54,390 bases of DNA from an uncultured Clostridia bacterium (GTDB taxonomy: Bacteria > Bacillota > Clostridia > TANB77 > CAG-465), in the NCBI GenBank assembly GCA_934132895.1, contig CAKPAG010000009.1:1-54390 (forward strand). The letters are read 5' to 3'. Positions 41,965-50,333 of the stretch are shown piece after piece. Both the position numbers and the translations under genes were made by a program. Position 1 is the stretch's first letter; each line of letters begins with the position of its first letter. A model generated the notes under the pieces. The model worked only from the letters and a program-made list of their open reading frames with translations, did no database searches and was not told the DNA's origin.

Positions 41965-42579
41965 TTAGTTATTAGATATTTTTTCCACATATGTAGAGCT
42001 TACTTCATATGCTGTTTTTGTGATATAAGTTGCGTTTTCGTTTAATTTAACATACTCACGAGATTGAATTCTTCCCTTAATCTTTATTTTGTCACCCACA
42101 TCTAAAGTTCCAACATAAAAGGCACTTCTGCCCCAAAAAATCAAGGGAATGTAATCTGACTTCTTGTATTCTCTGTTTACTGCCAAGATAACATCAGTTA
42201 TTTTTCTTCCCAAAGGAGTCATTCTATATACTGGTTCTTTACATATATATCCCTCTAAAAATATCTTATTGTGATTGATATACTCATTTAATATGGTCAA
42301 TGATCTCGGCCATAAAAATAATTGTAATTTTTTAGAATTTGACCAAGAACGAAATTCTCCATATATTGATATATAATCATAAATACAAACAGGAGTTTGC
42401 ATTAATAGCCGTTCAGATATAATCAAAGGAATTTCATCAAATATTCCACTATTTCTTTGAATTGATAACTTAGTTTGATAGAAATCCTCTCCATGATTAC
42501 TATGACTAAATTTTAATGGTTCTACTAATCTTCCAGCCATGCAAACAATATTGTTTCTCATTTTCTCTGTGTTACTCAT
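41965..42579 (-). CDS. SSB-like protein with two OB folds
   Basis: 204 residues, ribosome binding site TAGGAGGA. The second half (about 105-200) is an SSB/PriB-type OB fold with NKIFLEGYICKEPVYRMTPLG and DVGDKIKIKGRIQSREY. The first half (about 10-100) is a second, more divergent OB fold. The typical acidic tail of housekeeping SSB is missing, so this is not the main replication SSB. Similar two-domain proteins occur in gut Clostridia. It shares a promoter with the Spo0A-C-domain gene, and that promoter is flanked by two TTATGTAA-type palindromes. Confidence 0.78.
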   Translation of the reverse strand: MSNTEKMRNNIVCMAGRLVEPLKFSHSNHGEDFYQTKLSIQRNSGIFDEIPLIISERLLMQTPVCIYDYISIYGEFRSWSNSKKLQLFLWPRSLTILNEYINHNKIFLEGYICKEPVYRMTPLGRKITDVILAVNREYKKSDYIPLIFWGRSAFYVGTLDVGDKIKIKGRIQSREYVKLNENATYITKTAYEVSSTYVEKISNN

Positions 42580-42615
42580 TTAAATTTCCTCCTAGTATAA
42601 AATTAAATATAATTT

Positions 42616-42634
42616 TACATAAAATTATTATGTA
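42616..42634. promoter_or_regulatory. Palindrome in the SSB-like gene leader
   Basis: TACATAA (42616-42622), 5-nt spacer, TTATGTA (42628-42634), overlapping the predicted +1 region of the minus-strand promoter. Confidence 0.5.
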
Positions 42635-42639
42635 TTTAT

Positions 42640-42668
42640 ATTATATCACTAATAAAGTACCTTGTCAA
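42640..42668 (-). promoter_or_regulatory. Promoter of the SSB-like/Spo0A-C operon
   Basis: Minus strand TTGACA (42663-42668), 17-bp spacer, TATAAT (42640-42645): a perfect consensus. Confidence 0.88.
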
Positions 42669-42672
42669 CAAT

Positions 42673-42689
42673 TATGTAAACATTACATA
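42673..42689. promoter_or_regulatory. Palindrome upstream of the SSB-like promoter
   Basis: TATGTAA-ACA-TTACATA, just upstream of the -35 box. With the leader palindrome it brackets the promoter, as expected for a repressor or activator pair. Confidence 0.5.
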
Positions 42690-42709
42690 GCCAATATTTT
42701 CAAATTTAC

Positions 42710-42739
42710 TTGAACTACAATATACATTCATGATATAAT
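42710..42739 (+). promoter_or_regulatory. Promoter of engB
   Basis: TTGAAC (42710-42715), 18-bp spacer, TATAAT (42734-42739). Confidence 0.7.
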
Positions 42740-42767
42740 AATATTATGAAAGGAATGAATTGTATAA

Positions 42768-43340
42768 ATGTTAAAAAATATGAAATTTAAAACTTCTGTC
42801 TTCTCACCAAAACAATTATTTGATACCGATTTAAAACAAATTGTTATGGTTGGTAAATCTAATGTCGGTAAATCTTCATTCATAAATTCACTTGCTAACC
42901 AAAAATCATTAGCAAAAGTTGGTCAAAAACCTGGAAAAACCAAAAGTATCAATTTCTATAACGTAAATGATGAATTTTTCTTAGTAGACTTGCCTGGGTA
43001 TGGCTACTCTACAATGACAAAGCAAGAAAAAGAAAACACTTCAAAGTTAATAGAAAAATATATTAATAATAACCAAAATATATCACATATATTTTTCTTA
43101 GTAGATATTAGACATACTCCTACGGCTAATGATAGACAAATGTACGAGTGGTTGCTAGCTAAAAATATTCCATTTACAATTGTTGCGACAAAGGCAGACA
43201 AAATTGCTAAAACGAAACTAAACGATTACTTGCTAAATATCACTAAATCACTTTTTGCAAGTGAAAAAATTATAGCATTTTCAAGTCAAGACAAATATAA
43301 CTTAGAATTAATAGAACAAATAATAAAGGAAAACATTTAG
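42768..43340 (+). CDS. engB: Ribosome biogenesis GTPase EngB/YsxC
   Basis: 190 residues, the usual length. A small GTPase needed for late 50S assembly. G1 is GKSNVGKS (29-36), the G2 region is KPGKTKSINFY, G3 is DLPGYGY, G4 is TKAD and the C-terminal segment has FSS. An ATG 12 nt downstream is a possible alternative start. It usually follows lon in Firmicutes; here it is alone with its own promoter. Confidence 0.95.
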   Translation: MLKNMKFKTSVFSPKQLFDTDLKQIVMVGKSNVGKSSFINSLANQKSLAKVGQKPGKTKSINFYNVNDEFFLVDLPGYGYSTMTKQEKENTSKLIEKYINNNQNISHIFFLVDIRHTPTANDRQMYEWLLAKNIPFTIVATKADKIAKTKLNDYLLNITKSLFASEKIIAFSSQDKYNLELIEQIIKENI

Positions 43341-43375
43341 AAACCCTCAAATAAAGAGTTTTACCTACAAAGAAA

Positions 43376-43412
43376 GAAGGATAGCTACTTTTAAGCTTCC
43401 TTCTTCTTTATT
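43376..43412. terminator. Terminator between engB and the TVP38 gene
   Basis: Stem GAAGGA-AGCT / AGCT-TCCTTC (43376-43403), T-rich on the plus side. Confidence 0.6.
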
Positions 43413-43472
43413 GTATTATCTGTTATATTTTCTTCTTCTTTTTCCATTTCTTCTTGCTTGCTATTTCCCCAT

Positions 43473-44144
43473 CTATATCCGTATAATTCCAACTATTAGA
43501 AATAGTGCGACTAAAATGATAGTAATTAAAAAACTCCCCTCAGACAACTTATTTCCTGCATATACAGTAACAAATAATCCAGGTATTCTTGCAAGAGTTG
43601 CAATTGCTAAAAATCTTTTAGGTCTTACTGGGCTTATTCCGCCAAGATAAATAAATATATCTTTAGGCAAAAGTGGTATTACAAACATGATAAACATAAG
43701 CATTTCAAATTTTGCAGGATTTTTAAATAATTTTGAATTTTTTATTTCATCTATTTTTTCTTTGCTAAAGAAAAGCTGCATAAAATCTGTTCCGACTTTC
43801 CTAACAATTAAAAATACCATAAGTGTTCCTAAAAATATTCCCACAAGACAAAGAAGCATACCTCCCCATGTTCCATATAGCATTCCAGATACAATTTCCA
43901 TAGGTTGGCCTGGTATAACAGCTACAACTATTTGCAAAATCTGCAAACCTAGTACTGTAAGTACTCCTTTAAATCCCATGTTTGCTATATCATTTTTAAA
44001 CTCCATTCTAGTTTCTTCATTTGCAAGCTTTGAAATAAGTGGTATACACTGAATGGTTATGTATGCCATTAATAATATTACAAGTAGTAATATAACAAAC
44101 CTAAAAAACATAAATATTTTTTCTTTTTTACTTAAATTGCTCAT
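43473..44144 (-). CDS. TVP38/TMEM64-family membrane protein, possible C-terminal frameshift
   Basis: 223 residues, five or six membrane segments, ribosome binding site GAGGGA. The VTT/SNARE-associated domain shows LQILQIVVAVIPGQPMEI and SGMLYGTWGG. Bacterial members are likely lipid scramblases or transporters of the inner membrane. After the stop at 43473 another frame continues for about 30 codons to 43391 with a membrane-proximal YGYRWGN followed by a Glu/Lys-rich tail (EEMEKEEE). That is what a real C terminus would look like, so a one-base shift near 43484 is suspected. The bulk of the domain is intact in the called frame. Confidence 0.82.
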   Translation of the reverse strand: MSNLSKKEKIFMFFRFVILLLVILLMAYITIQCIPLISKLANEETRMEFKNDIANMGFKGVLTVLGLQILQIVVAVIPGQPMEIVSGMLYGTWGGMLLCLVGIFLGTLMVFLIVRKVGTDFMQLFFSKEKIDEIKNSKLFKNPAKFEMLMFIMFVIPLLPKDIFIYLGGISPVRPKRFLAIATLARIPGLFVTVYAGNKLSEGSFLITIILVALFLIVGIIRI

Positions 44145-44283
44145 AAATTCCCTCTTCTATTTTTAAGTATAACATGAAATAATAAAATTCTCAATATTTC
44201 ACCATTTTTTTCATAAAAAACATAATATTAAATATAATTTAATATATAAGTTTAGTAATATCTAAAACAAAGGGGGATTTAAT

Positions 44284-45165
44284 ATGTTCAAAGGTTCAGG
44301 AGTAGCTTTAGTAACACCTTTTGATAAAAATAATCAAGTAGATTATGCCGTATTAAAAGATTTAATAGAATTTCAAATAAAAAATAAAACTGATGCAATT
44401 ATTATATGTGGTACAACTGGAGAGGCCTCTACCCTTTCTTTTGAAGAGAAAGAAAAAATAATAAATTTTACCGTTGAAACAGTAAAAAAACGTATCCCAG
44501 TTATTGCCGGAACAGGTTCCAATAACACAAACGAAGCTATCAAGCTTTCAAAAAATGCTCAAAGCCTTGGTGTAGATGGTCTTTTGATTGTAACTCCATA
44601 TTATAACAAATGTAACAAAGATGGATTATACATGCATTATAAAACTATAGCAAATAATGTTACAATACCTATTATCTTGTATAATGTTCCGAGTAGAACT
44701 GGAGTTAATATAGATATTGACACACTTATTAAATTATCTAAAATTCCTAATATTGTAGGTATAAAAGAAGCAAGTGGAAATATTTCGCAAGTAGCAGAGA
44801 TTTTTTCTAAAATACATAAGGATTTTCTAGTTTATTCAGGAAATGATGATCAAATATTACCAATACTATCTCTTGGTGGCAGTGGAGTTATATCTGTTTT
44901 AGCAAATATATACCCTAAGGAAACACATGAATTATGTTCAAGTTTTTTTGAAAATAATATTTTTAAATCTAGAAAAATACAATTAAAATATTTTGAACTT
45001 ATTAAAAAACTATTTATAGAAGTTAACCCTGTCCCAATTAAGGAAGCATTAAATTATATAGGATTTAATGTTGGAAAAACTAGACTTCCACTTGGAAATA
45101 TTTCTAATGAAAATAAAGAAAAACTTGTGAATATTATAGAAAAATTAAAAATGCCTATTCGATAA
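44284..45165 (+). CDS. dapA: 4-hydroxy-tetrahydrodipicolinate synthase
   Basis: 293 residues, the usual length. It condenses pyruvate with aspartate semialdehyde in the diaminopimelate/lysine pathway. Catalytic residues are Lys161 (GIKEASG), Tyr133 (YNVPSRTG), and Thr44-Thr45 (CGTTGEAS). TIM-barrel lyase family. Ribosome binding site AAAGGGGGA. No lysine riboswitch is visible in the 139-bp upstream region. It is monocistronic, with a terminator overlapping the stop. Confidence 0.96.
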   Translation: MFKGSGVALVTPFDKNNQVDYAVLKDLIEFQIKNKTDAIIICGTTGEASTLSFEEKEKIINFTVETVKKRIPVIAGTGSNNTNEAIKLSKNAQSLGVDGLLIVTPYYNKCNKDGLYMHYKTIANNVTIPIILYNVPSRTGVNIDIDTLIKLSKIPNIVGIKEASGNISQVAEIFSKIHKDFLVYSGNDDQILPILSLGGSGVISVLANIYPKETHELCSSFFENNIFKSRKIQLKYFELIKKLFIEVNPVPIKEALNYIGFNVGKTRLPLGNISNENKEKLVNIIEKLKMPIR

Positions 45166-45182
45166 TAGAATGGGCACTTTTA
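45152..45182 (+). terminator. Terminator overlapping the dapA stop
   Basis: 9-bp stem TGCCTATTC (45152-45160) / GAATGGGCA (45168-45176) with one T-G pair, then CTTTTATATTTT. The stop codon is in the loop. Confidence 0.8.
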
Positions 45183-45201
45183 TATTTTATTATATTATAT
45201 A

Positions 45202-45585
45202 TTAAAATACATTTTCTAAATTAATTTTTTGTCTATTTACAATATCTTCTATATTTGCTCTTAACTTTTTAGAATAAACATATGCCTCCCCTTTGTTTTC
45301 TTGTTCAACATAAGCTTTTAATTCTACTAAAGAATCATCAATTTGATCTACCAAGTCATTTTGAACAAATATATTCCAGGCATCTTTAACATTTTTCCAA
45401 GAATTTTCTAGCTCATCAATCTGTTTTTTTGCCATTTGTATATTGTTATTATTTAACATATTTTCTGTATATTCTAAATCACTTAATACAAAATTTGCGC
45501 TTCTTTCTAAGTACTTTGACTCCCAAATTCCGCCAAATATAACTAAAAAGACTGATACTAGGAGAATAAAAATTTGTCTTGTCAT
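45202..45585 (-). CDS. DUF4363 family protein
   Basis: 127 residues. An N-terminal membrane segment (about 4-20) is followed by a helical extracytoplasmic region rich in acidic residues and a Trp-containing helix (ENSWKNVKDAWNIF). The family is found in Clostridia beside DUF421 proteins, as here. It overlaps that gene by 4 nt (ATGA), so the two are made together. Role unknown. Confidence 0.82.
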   Translation of the reverse strand: MTRQIFILLVSVFLVIFGGIWESKYLERSANFVLSDLEYTENMLNNNNIQMAKKQIDELENSWKNVKDAWNIFVQNDLVDQIDDSLVELKAYVEQENKGEAYVYSKKLRANIEDIVNRQKINLENVF

Positions 45586-46226
45586 TTTTTATTCACCTCT
45601 TCTTTCAATTGATACTTAAAGTTTGAATTTGAATCTAAAGTTCCAACAAGTATATCTTCAATTTTTAAATTTTCCTTTTGTATTATTTTTTTTACTTCAC
45701 TTTCTTCAATATTAAGTATTTTAGTATTTATTTCTGAAATTTTTCCATCTTCTATTATATTTAAAGGCAACTGATTTATATTATCTGAATATTTTATAAC
45801 ACTTAAGTTTCCGTTTGTTTCTACTATAGCGTATTTTACATCTTGTATTTGAAATACATTACATTCTCTAAGTTGAGACATAAGGTCAGGTATTGTGTAT
45901 TGTAATCTTTTAAATTCATCTTCTAAAATTTTACCATCTTTTATTATAGGAGAAATTGTCCCACATACAACATCTTGTGCCTTATTACTAGTTTGTATTA
46001 TAATCGTAAATATAATATATGCTATTAATAACGTTATTATTGGTATTATTCCATCAAATATTGATATTGCTCTTGAAGACATTGGAGCAGATGCTAGATC
46101 TGCTATTAAAATAATTATTGCAAGTTCAAATGGTTGAACTTTTGAAAGTTCTCTTTTTCCCATGAGTCTTATTACTAAAAAAACTATCGCATACAAAATT
46201 AAAGCTCTAAAAAATACAATTAACAT
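45582..46226 (-). CDS. DUF421 (YetF-like) membrane protein
   Basis: 214 residues from ATG 46226 (AGGTGA upstream). Three N-terminal membrane segments (about 1-75), including LVIRLMGKRELSKVQPFELAI, the family hallmark. A cytoplasmic alpha/beta domain follows (about 85-214). YetF/YrbG-type proteins are linked to spore and stress membranes; the molecular role is unknown. Operon with DUF4363. Confidence 0.9.
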   Translation of the reverse strand: MLIVFFRALILYAIVFLVIRLMGKRELSKVQPFELAIIILIADLASAPMSSRAISIFDGIIPIITLLIAYIIFTIIIQTSNKAQDVVCGTISPIIKDGKILEDEFKRLQYTIPDLMSQLRECNVFQIQDVKYAIVETNGNLSVIKYSDNINQLPLNIIEDGKISEINTKILNIEESEVKKIIQKENLKIEDILVGTLDSNSNFKYQLKEEVNKK

Positions 46227-46318
46227 TTTATCACCTAAAAATATTTTCTGCATAAACTCAAGTTATTATACAAATAATACTAACAAAAGTAATTTTTTAC
46301 TATTTTATGGAGGTAAAC

Positions 46319-46688
46319 ATGGAAGAAATTAAAAGTTCAAAAGAAGGAATTGATTCACTTAGAATATCACAAATGATTATACGATTTATATCTTCTTTAT
46401 CAATATTTGCAGTAACAGTATTTTTTACACCTAATTTTACTATATCATCTTTTCCAATTTTAATATTAAGTGCAATCGTTATAATTTTATTTGATTATCT
46501 AGTATCAATAATAACAGGAATACATGATATTCCTCTTCGGAAGAGGTCTAGTAGGTTTTACATGTGCTGCAATAATTATATACATGACACAATTTTTTGT
46601 TGATGGTTATTACATTTCAATAACTAGTAGTCTTATTGCAGCAGCAATTTATGGAATAATTGATAGTATGCTACCGAATAAAGCATAA
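46319..46688 (+). pseudogene. Holin-like membrane protein with an apparent one-base frameshift
   Basis: The start ATG 46319 follows GGAGG. The first frame (to 46603) encodes two membrane segments and then turns into a non-family tail after GIHDIP. Just after that the +1 frame carries GRGLVGFTCAAIIIYMTQFF and ends at 46688 with SMLPNKA. A small C-rich stretch near 46530-46540 (CCTCTTC) has one base too many: without it the protein would read DIPFGRGLVGF, the usual sequence of the Clostridial phage-holin-family membrane protein of about 120 residues. It is either a sequence error or a recent inactivation. Confidence 0.75.
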
Positions 46689-46702
46689 AATAAATCTAAA
46701 AA

Positions 46703-46740
46703 AGTATCCAAGTTAATTACATTACTGGATACTCTTTTTT
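46703..46740. terminator. Bidirectional terminator
   Basis: Stem AGTATCCA / TGGATACT with T tracts on both strands, between the holin-like gene and the U32 gene. Confidence 0.8.
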
Positions 46741-49080
46741 TATAACATCGCATGTCTTTTATTTACACTTAATTTTTCATATTCTTCTTTTTTTCTATAC
46801 TTAACAATTCTCATTACGCAGTCAATATTATCACATATAATGTAATAATTTGCTCCATGTGTATCTTTTAAATGATAAGTATCTTTGCAAGGCATTGTGC
46901 ATTTACTTTTATCATCTTTTCTTCCAATAAAACTACCTAAAATGCAATACCTTGAAGTCATAACAGTTATTATATCTAAATTTAATGAAATATTAAAATA
47001 TTCATCTAGTTCTTTAATATCTTCTATACTTAATTCTACACTAGGAACAATTAAATCAAAATCAAAGTTATGAAAAAAGCACGCAGAATATTTGTTCGAT
47101 ATATTAAAAGTATAATCTGCTACTAGTTTTATATTATATTTATCTTTTAACTTTTTACATAACTCATAATGACAAAAACTGCCAAGCATTATTCCTTTAA
47201 CTCCTGATATTACATAGTTTTCTAAATTATCTTCTATAATTTTATTTAAATTTTTCAAAGTAAAATTTGATATGTATAAATACACTTGTGTAGTATCAGT
47301 ATTATATTTTTTTAAGATTTCATCTTTGTATTTTATAAATGAAATGACCTCAAAATAAATTATCTTTGGAAATTCCCCATATTTTAATGAATATTCTTTT
47401 AAATAGTCTTTTTGACTATTATATTTATATATAAACAATGAGTCTTGTTCTGATCTTTTCTCTTTCTCTTTTGTCTTTTTTAAAGTCTCAAAAGTAACTT
47501 CCCATTTTTTTAAAATAGTTTCTTTTTTCTTTTCTATATCATTATAATCTAAATCTACAGTATAATAGTTTTTTATTTTTTCTATTAAGCCTCGTCTTAA
47601 TTCATTTAATATAGAAAGTGGTACAAAAACATTTTCATCCAAATCCGAATTATCTATTTTAAATTCAAAAGGTGTATCTTGAGTTTTAGAAAATGCTTTT
47701 TCTAAATCAATAATGCTAGTTGCCCTATTTTTAGCATCTTCAGGCATATGCTCTATTTCATATGATATAGTTAATTCATCACAATAAACTTTAATGTTTT
47801 TATCCCTTTTTATGCTAATACTTATATTTAATTTTCTTTTTCTTTGCTTTGAGGAGTTAGCCAATCTTAAGTTTTTATTTAGAGCTGATGAAGTAGTCCT
47901 ATATATTTTGTCACCTTTTTTTATGTTACCACTAAAATCACCTATGTATACTACAGAACCTTTTTTTACTTCTTTATTTATAATGTTACCTTTATTATCT
48001 TTTATACAAGTTATAACGTTTGAAACTATATTGCCACTACAATATATCTCTATACCATCATGCATATCAATATCTTCTTCAATTTCTACTTTTATGAACT
48101 TTTTATACTTTTCTATTACTTTACCTATATATACTCCTGTGTTTTTTGGAGATTTTAATGATATAGAGCTTTTATACCTTACTCCACCTAAATAGCCAGT
48201 ATCAAGTCCATCTCTATTAAATAATTGCTTTAAAACGAATTTATCTTTATCATCAATTTTATAGTCACTTCTATGAGAGTTAATTATATTATCCATGTAT
48301 TTCCTATATATTCTAGTAACTCCATATACGTATTCTGGTGTTTTATTCCTACCTTCTATTTTAAAAGATGTAACTCCAGCTTTTAATAGCTTCCCTAAAT
48401 ATTCTAAACCAAATATATCTTTTTTGCTCAACAAATATTTATTTTTTACAATTTCTTTATCTGTTTTGTCATATAAAGAATACTTCATCCTACATGGTTG
48501 AGCACATTCACCTCTATTTGCGCTTCTGTTTCCTATAACGCTACTAAGCAAGCATTGACCTGAAAGTGATACGCAAAGTGCACCATGTACAAATACTTCT
48601 ATTTCTAAATTTGTATTTTTACATATATATTCTATTTCTTCTAATGAAAGTTCACGTGCAAGTACTACTCTTTTAAATCCAATTTTTTCTAAAAATCTAA
48701 CTTGACTTAGCGAATATACACTCATTTGAGTACTAGCGTGCAAATGAAGTTTAGGCATAATTTCACGAATTAAGCTTGCAAGTCCAATATCTTGTACAAT
48801 AACAGCATCTAAACCTTTTGAATATAACTTTGTAACTATATCAAGTGCTTCACTTATTTCATCCGTTTTTAATAATGTATTTAAAGTTAGATATACTTTT
48901 ATTCCCCTTTGATGTGCATATTCTATTGCATTAATATAACTGTCTATATCAAAGTTTTCTGCCATATTTCTTGCATTGAATTTGTTTATTCCCATATATA
49001 TTGCATCTGCACCGAGCATTACATGCTGCTTTAAAGCTTTCCATACTACCTGCAGGTGCTAAGATTTCATTATGCTCCAT
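46740..49080 (-). pseudogene. U32-family RlhA-like protein with an apparent N-terminal frameshift
   Basis: The frame 46740-49019 encodes 759 residues of a U32 family protein (RlhA/YdcP type, collagenase-like name). Four conserved Cys occur around ALCVSLSGQC and RGECAQPCRM, and a DUF3656-like middle section is present. E. coli RlhA hydroxylates C2501 in 23S rRNA. The family N terminus (MEHNEILAPAGSMESFKAA) lies in another frame starting at 49080 with an AAGGTGA site. One extra base at about 49023 separates it from MLGADAIYMG, so the gene reads through if it is removed. Downstream of rlmB, whose product also modifies 23S rRNA. Confidence 0.85.
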
Positions 49081-49099
49081 ATTTTCACCTTTTTACTAT

Positions 49100-49828
49100 T
49101 TAATTTTTTGAATTTTTTTGCTTTACCACTTCATATACGCTTATAGCTGCACTTACAGAAGCATTTAGTGAATTTATTTTACCAGTCATCGGTATATTAA
49201 GCATAAAATCACAGTTTTCTTTAACAAGTCTTGATATGCCACTTCCCTCATTACCTACAACTAAAGCTATAGCTCCCTCAAGTTTTGTATCATATATTTT
49301 AGTAGAGCCTTCCATATCAAGTCCATATACCCATAATCCATATTCTTTTAATTTTTTAATACTCTCAGTTATATTTGCAACTCTTGCCACTTTCATATAT
49401 GAACATGCACCGGCAGCAACTTTTTCTACTGTATCTGTTACTTGACAAGAATTTCTCTTTTGAATAATTATTCCATGTACTCCCAAGCATTCTGCGGTAC
49501 GAATTATAGCGCCTAGATTGTGAGGATCCTCAATTTTGTCTAACACCAAGACAAAAGGCTCTTCATCTCTAGCTTTAGCAACTTCAATTATATCTTCAAT
49601 ATCAGAATATTTAAAGTCAGTAATACTTGCAACTATTCCTTGAGAATTCTTGTTATCTACCATTTTATCTAATTTAGATTTTTCAGCATCGATTACAACG
49701 ACTTTTTTATCCTTAGCAAGTTTTTTTATTTCATATAATTCTTTATTATTTTTTTGTATATATATTTTGTTTATTGTAGTATTAGAATTTATAGCTTCTA
49801 ACACTGGATTTTTTCCATATATTAACAT
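49100..49828 (-). CDS. TrmH/SpoU-family RNA methyltransferase (RlmB-like)
   Basis: 242 residues, ribosome binding site AAAGGAG. The substrate-binding N-terminal domain (about 1-75, LIYGKNPVLEAI) precedes the SPOUT domain with motif 1 DPHNLGAIIRTAE, motif 2 VVGNEGSGISRL and motif 3 IPMTGKINSLNASVSAAI. RlmB methylates the 2'-O of G2251 in 23S rRNA; YacO is the Bacillus homolog. The symbol is left open because tRNA methylases of the same family look alike. Upstream of the U32 gene with 19 nt spacing. Confidence 0.92.
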   Translation of the reverse strand: MLIYGKNPVLEAINSNTTINKIYIQKNNKELYEIKKLAKDKKVVVIDAEKSKLDKMVDNKNSQGIVASITDFKYSDIEDIIEVAKARDEEPFVLVLDKIEDPHNLGAIIRTAECLGVHGIIIQKRNSCQVTDTVEKVAAGACSYMKVARVANITESIKKLKEYGLWVYGLDMEGSTKIYDTKLEGAIALVVGNEGSGISRLVKENCDFMLNIPMTGKINSLNASVSAAISVYEVVKQKNSKN

Positions 49829-49873
49829 TGTTAAAAAATCTCCTTTCTTTTTTACTTATTTTATCATCTTTAT

Positions 49874-49902
49874 TTGACATTTGTCATATACTATGTTATA
49901 AT
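49874..49902 (+). promoter_or_regulatory. Consensus promoter of a short transcript
   Basis: TTGACA (49874-49879), 17-bp spacer, TATAAT (49897-49902): a perfect sigma-A promoter, divergent from the rlmB-like gene. Confidence 0.88.
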
Positions 49903-50002
49903 ATATAGCATTCGTCAAAAGATATTATGTAGATTATTATCTATATAAAGCAATCATAACTAAAATAGTTATTATTAAAAATTACGCAAGGGAGGTTATA
50001 AT

Positions 50003-50104
50003 ATGCGTACGAATTATTGCTTAGTTTCAATGATTTTTTCTTTTATTTCGAAAAAAATAAAAAATAGATTAAGTCTAAAACTAGCAAAGCAAAAAAATCA
50101 CTAA
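50003..50104 (+). CDS. 33-aa small basic protein or leader peptide
   Basis: 33 residues (MRTNYCLVSMIFSFIS then a Lys/Arg-rich end). The ribosome binding site GGGAGG lies 6-8 nt before ATG. A perfect consensus promoter is about 100 bp upstream and a terminator begins in the stop codon, so the whole transcript is about 230 nt. The layout (hydrophobic head, basic tail, highly expressed, monocistronic) resembles type I toxins, but I see no convincing antisense RNA promoter. A regulatory small RNA with an incidental ORF is the alternative. Not recognised. Confidence 0.5.
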   Translation: MRTNYCLVSMIFSFISKKIKNRLSLKLAKQKNH

Positions 50105-50136
50105 GAAGGATAACAATTGTTGTCCTTCTATTTTTG
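50104..50136 (+). terminator. Terminator of the short transcript
   Basis: Stem AGAAGGATAAC / GTTGTCCTTCT (one T-G pair) with a 4-nt AATT loop, then ATTTTTG. Confidence 0.9.
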
Positions 50137-50286
50137 TTTCCTATTACACCTCATTTAACTTCTTCTAATATGTTCCCTTGAAATTTTTTCATTTATATTT
50201 TATCACAAAATTCTCCAAAATAAAATACATAATGTTAAAAATATTATGACTTTTCAATTAAATATATTTTTTTAAAAATCCAAAAT

Positions 50287-50320
50287 AGTCATACAGACAT
50301 TTGACTTTGTCTATATGACT
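50287..50320 (-). terminator. Terminator of the pilin/NlpC gene
   Basis: Stem AGTCATATAGAC / GTCTGTATGACT (one G-T pair) followed by ATTTTGGATTTTT on the minus strand. Between here and 50136 (about 150 bp) no other feature is seen. Confidence 0.8.
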
Positions 50321-50333
50321 AAATAACTATTTT

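Noticed and set aside
44145..44283. Lysine riboswitch upstream of dapA
   Set aside because: The 139-bp region is AT-rich with no structured, GC-containing aptamer-like segment.
49900..50140. Antisense antitoxin RNA opposite the 33-codon ORF
   Set aside because: Minus-strand -35/-10 candidates (TTGACG, TTGAAA) have poor -10 boxes or wrong spacing.
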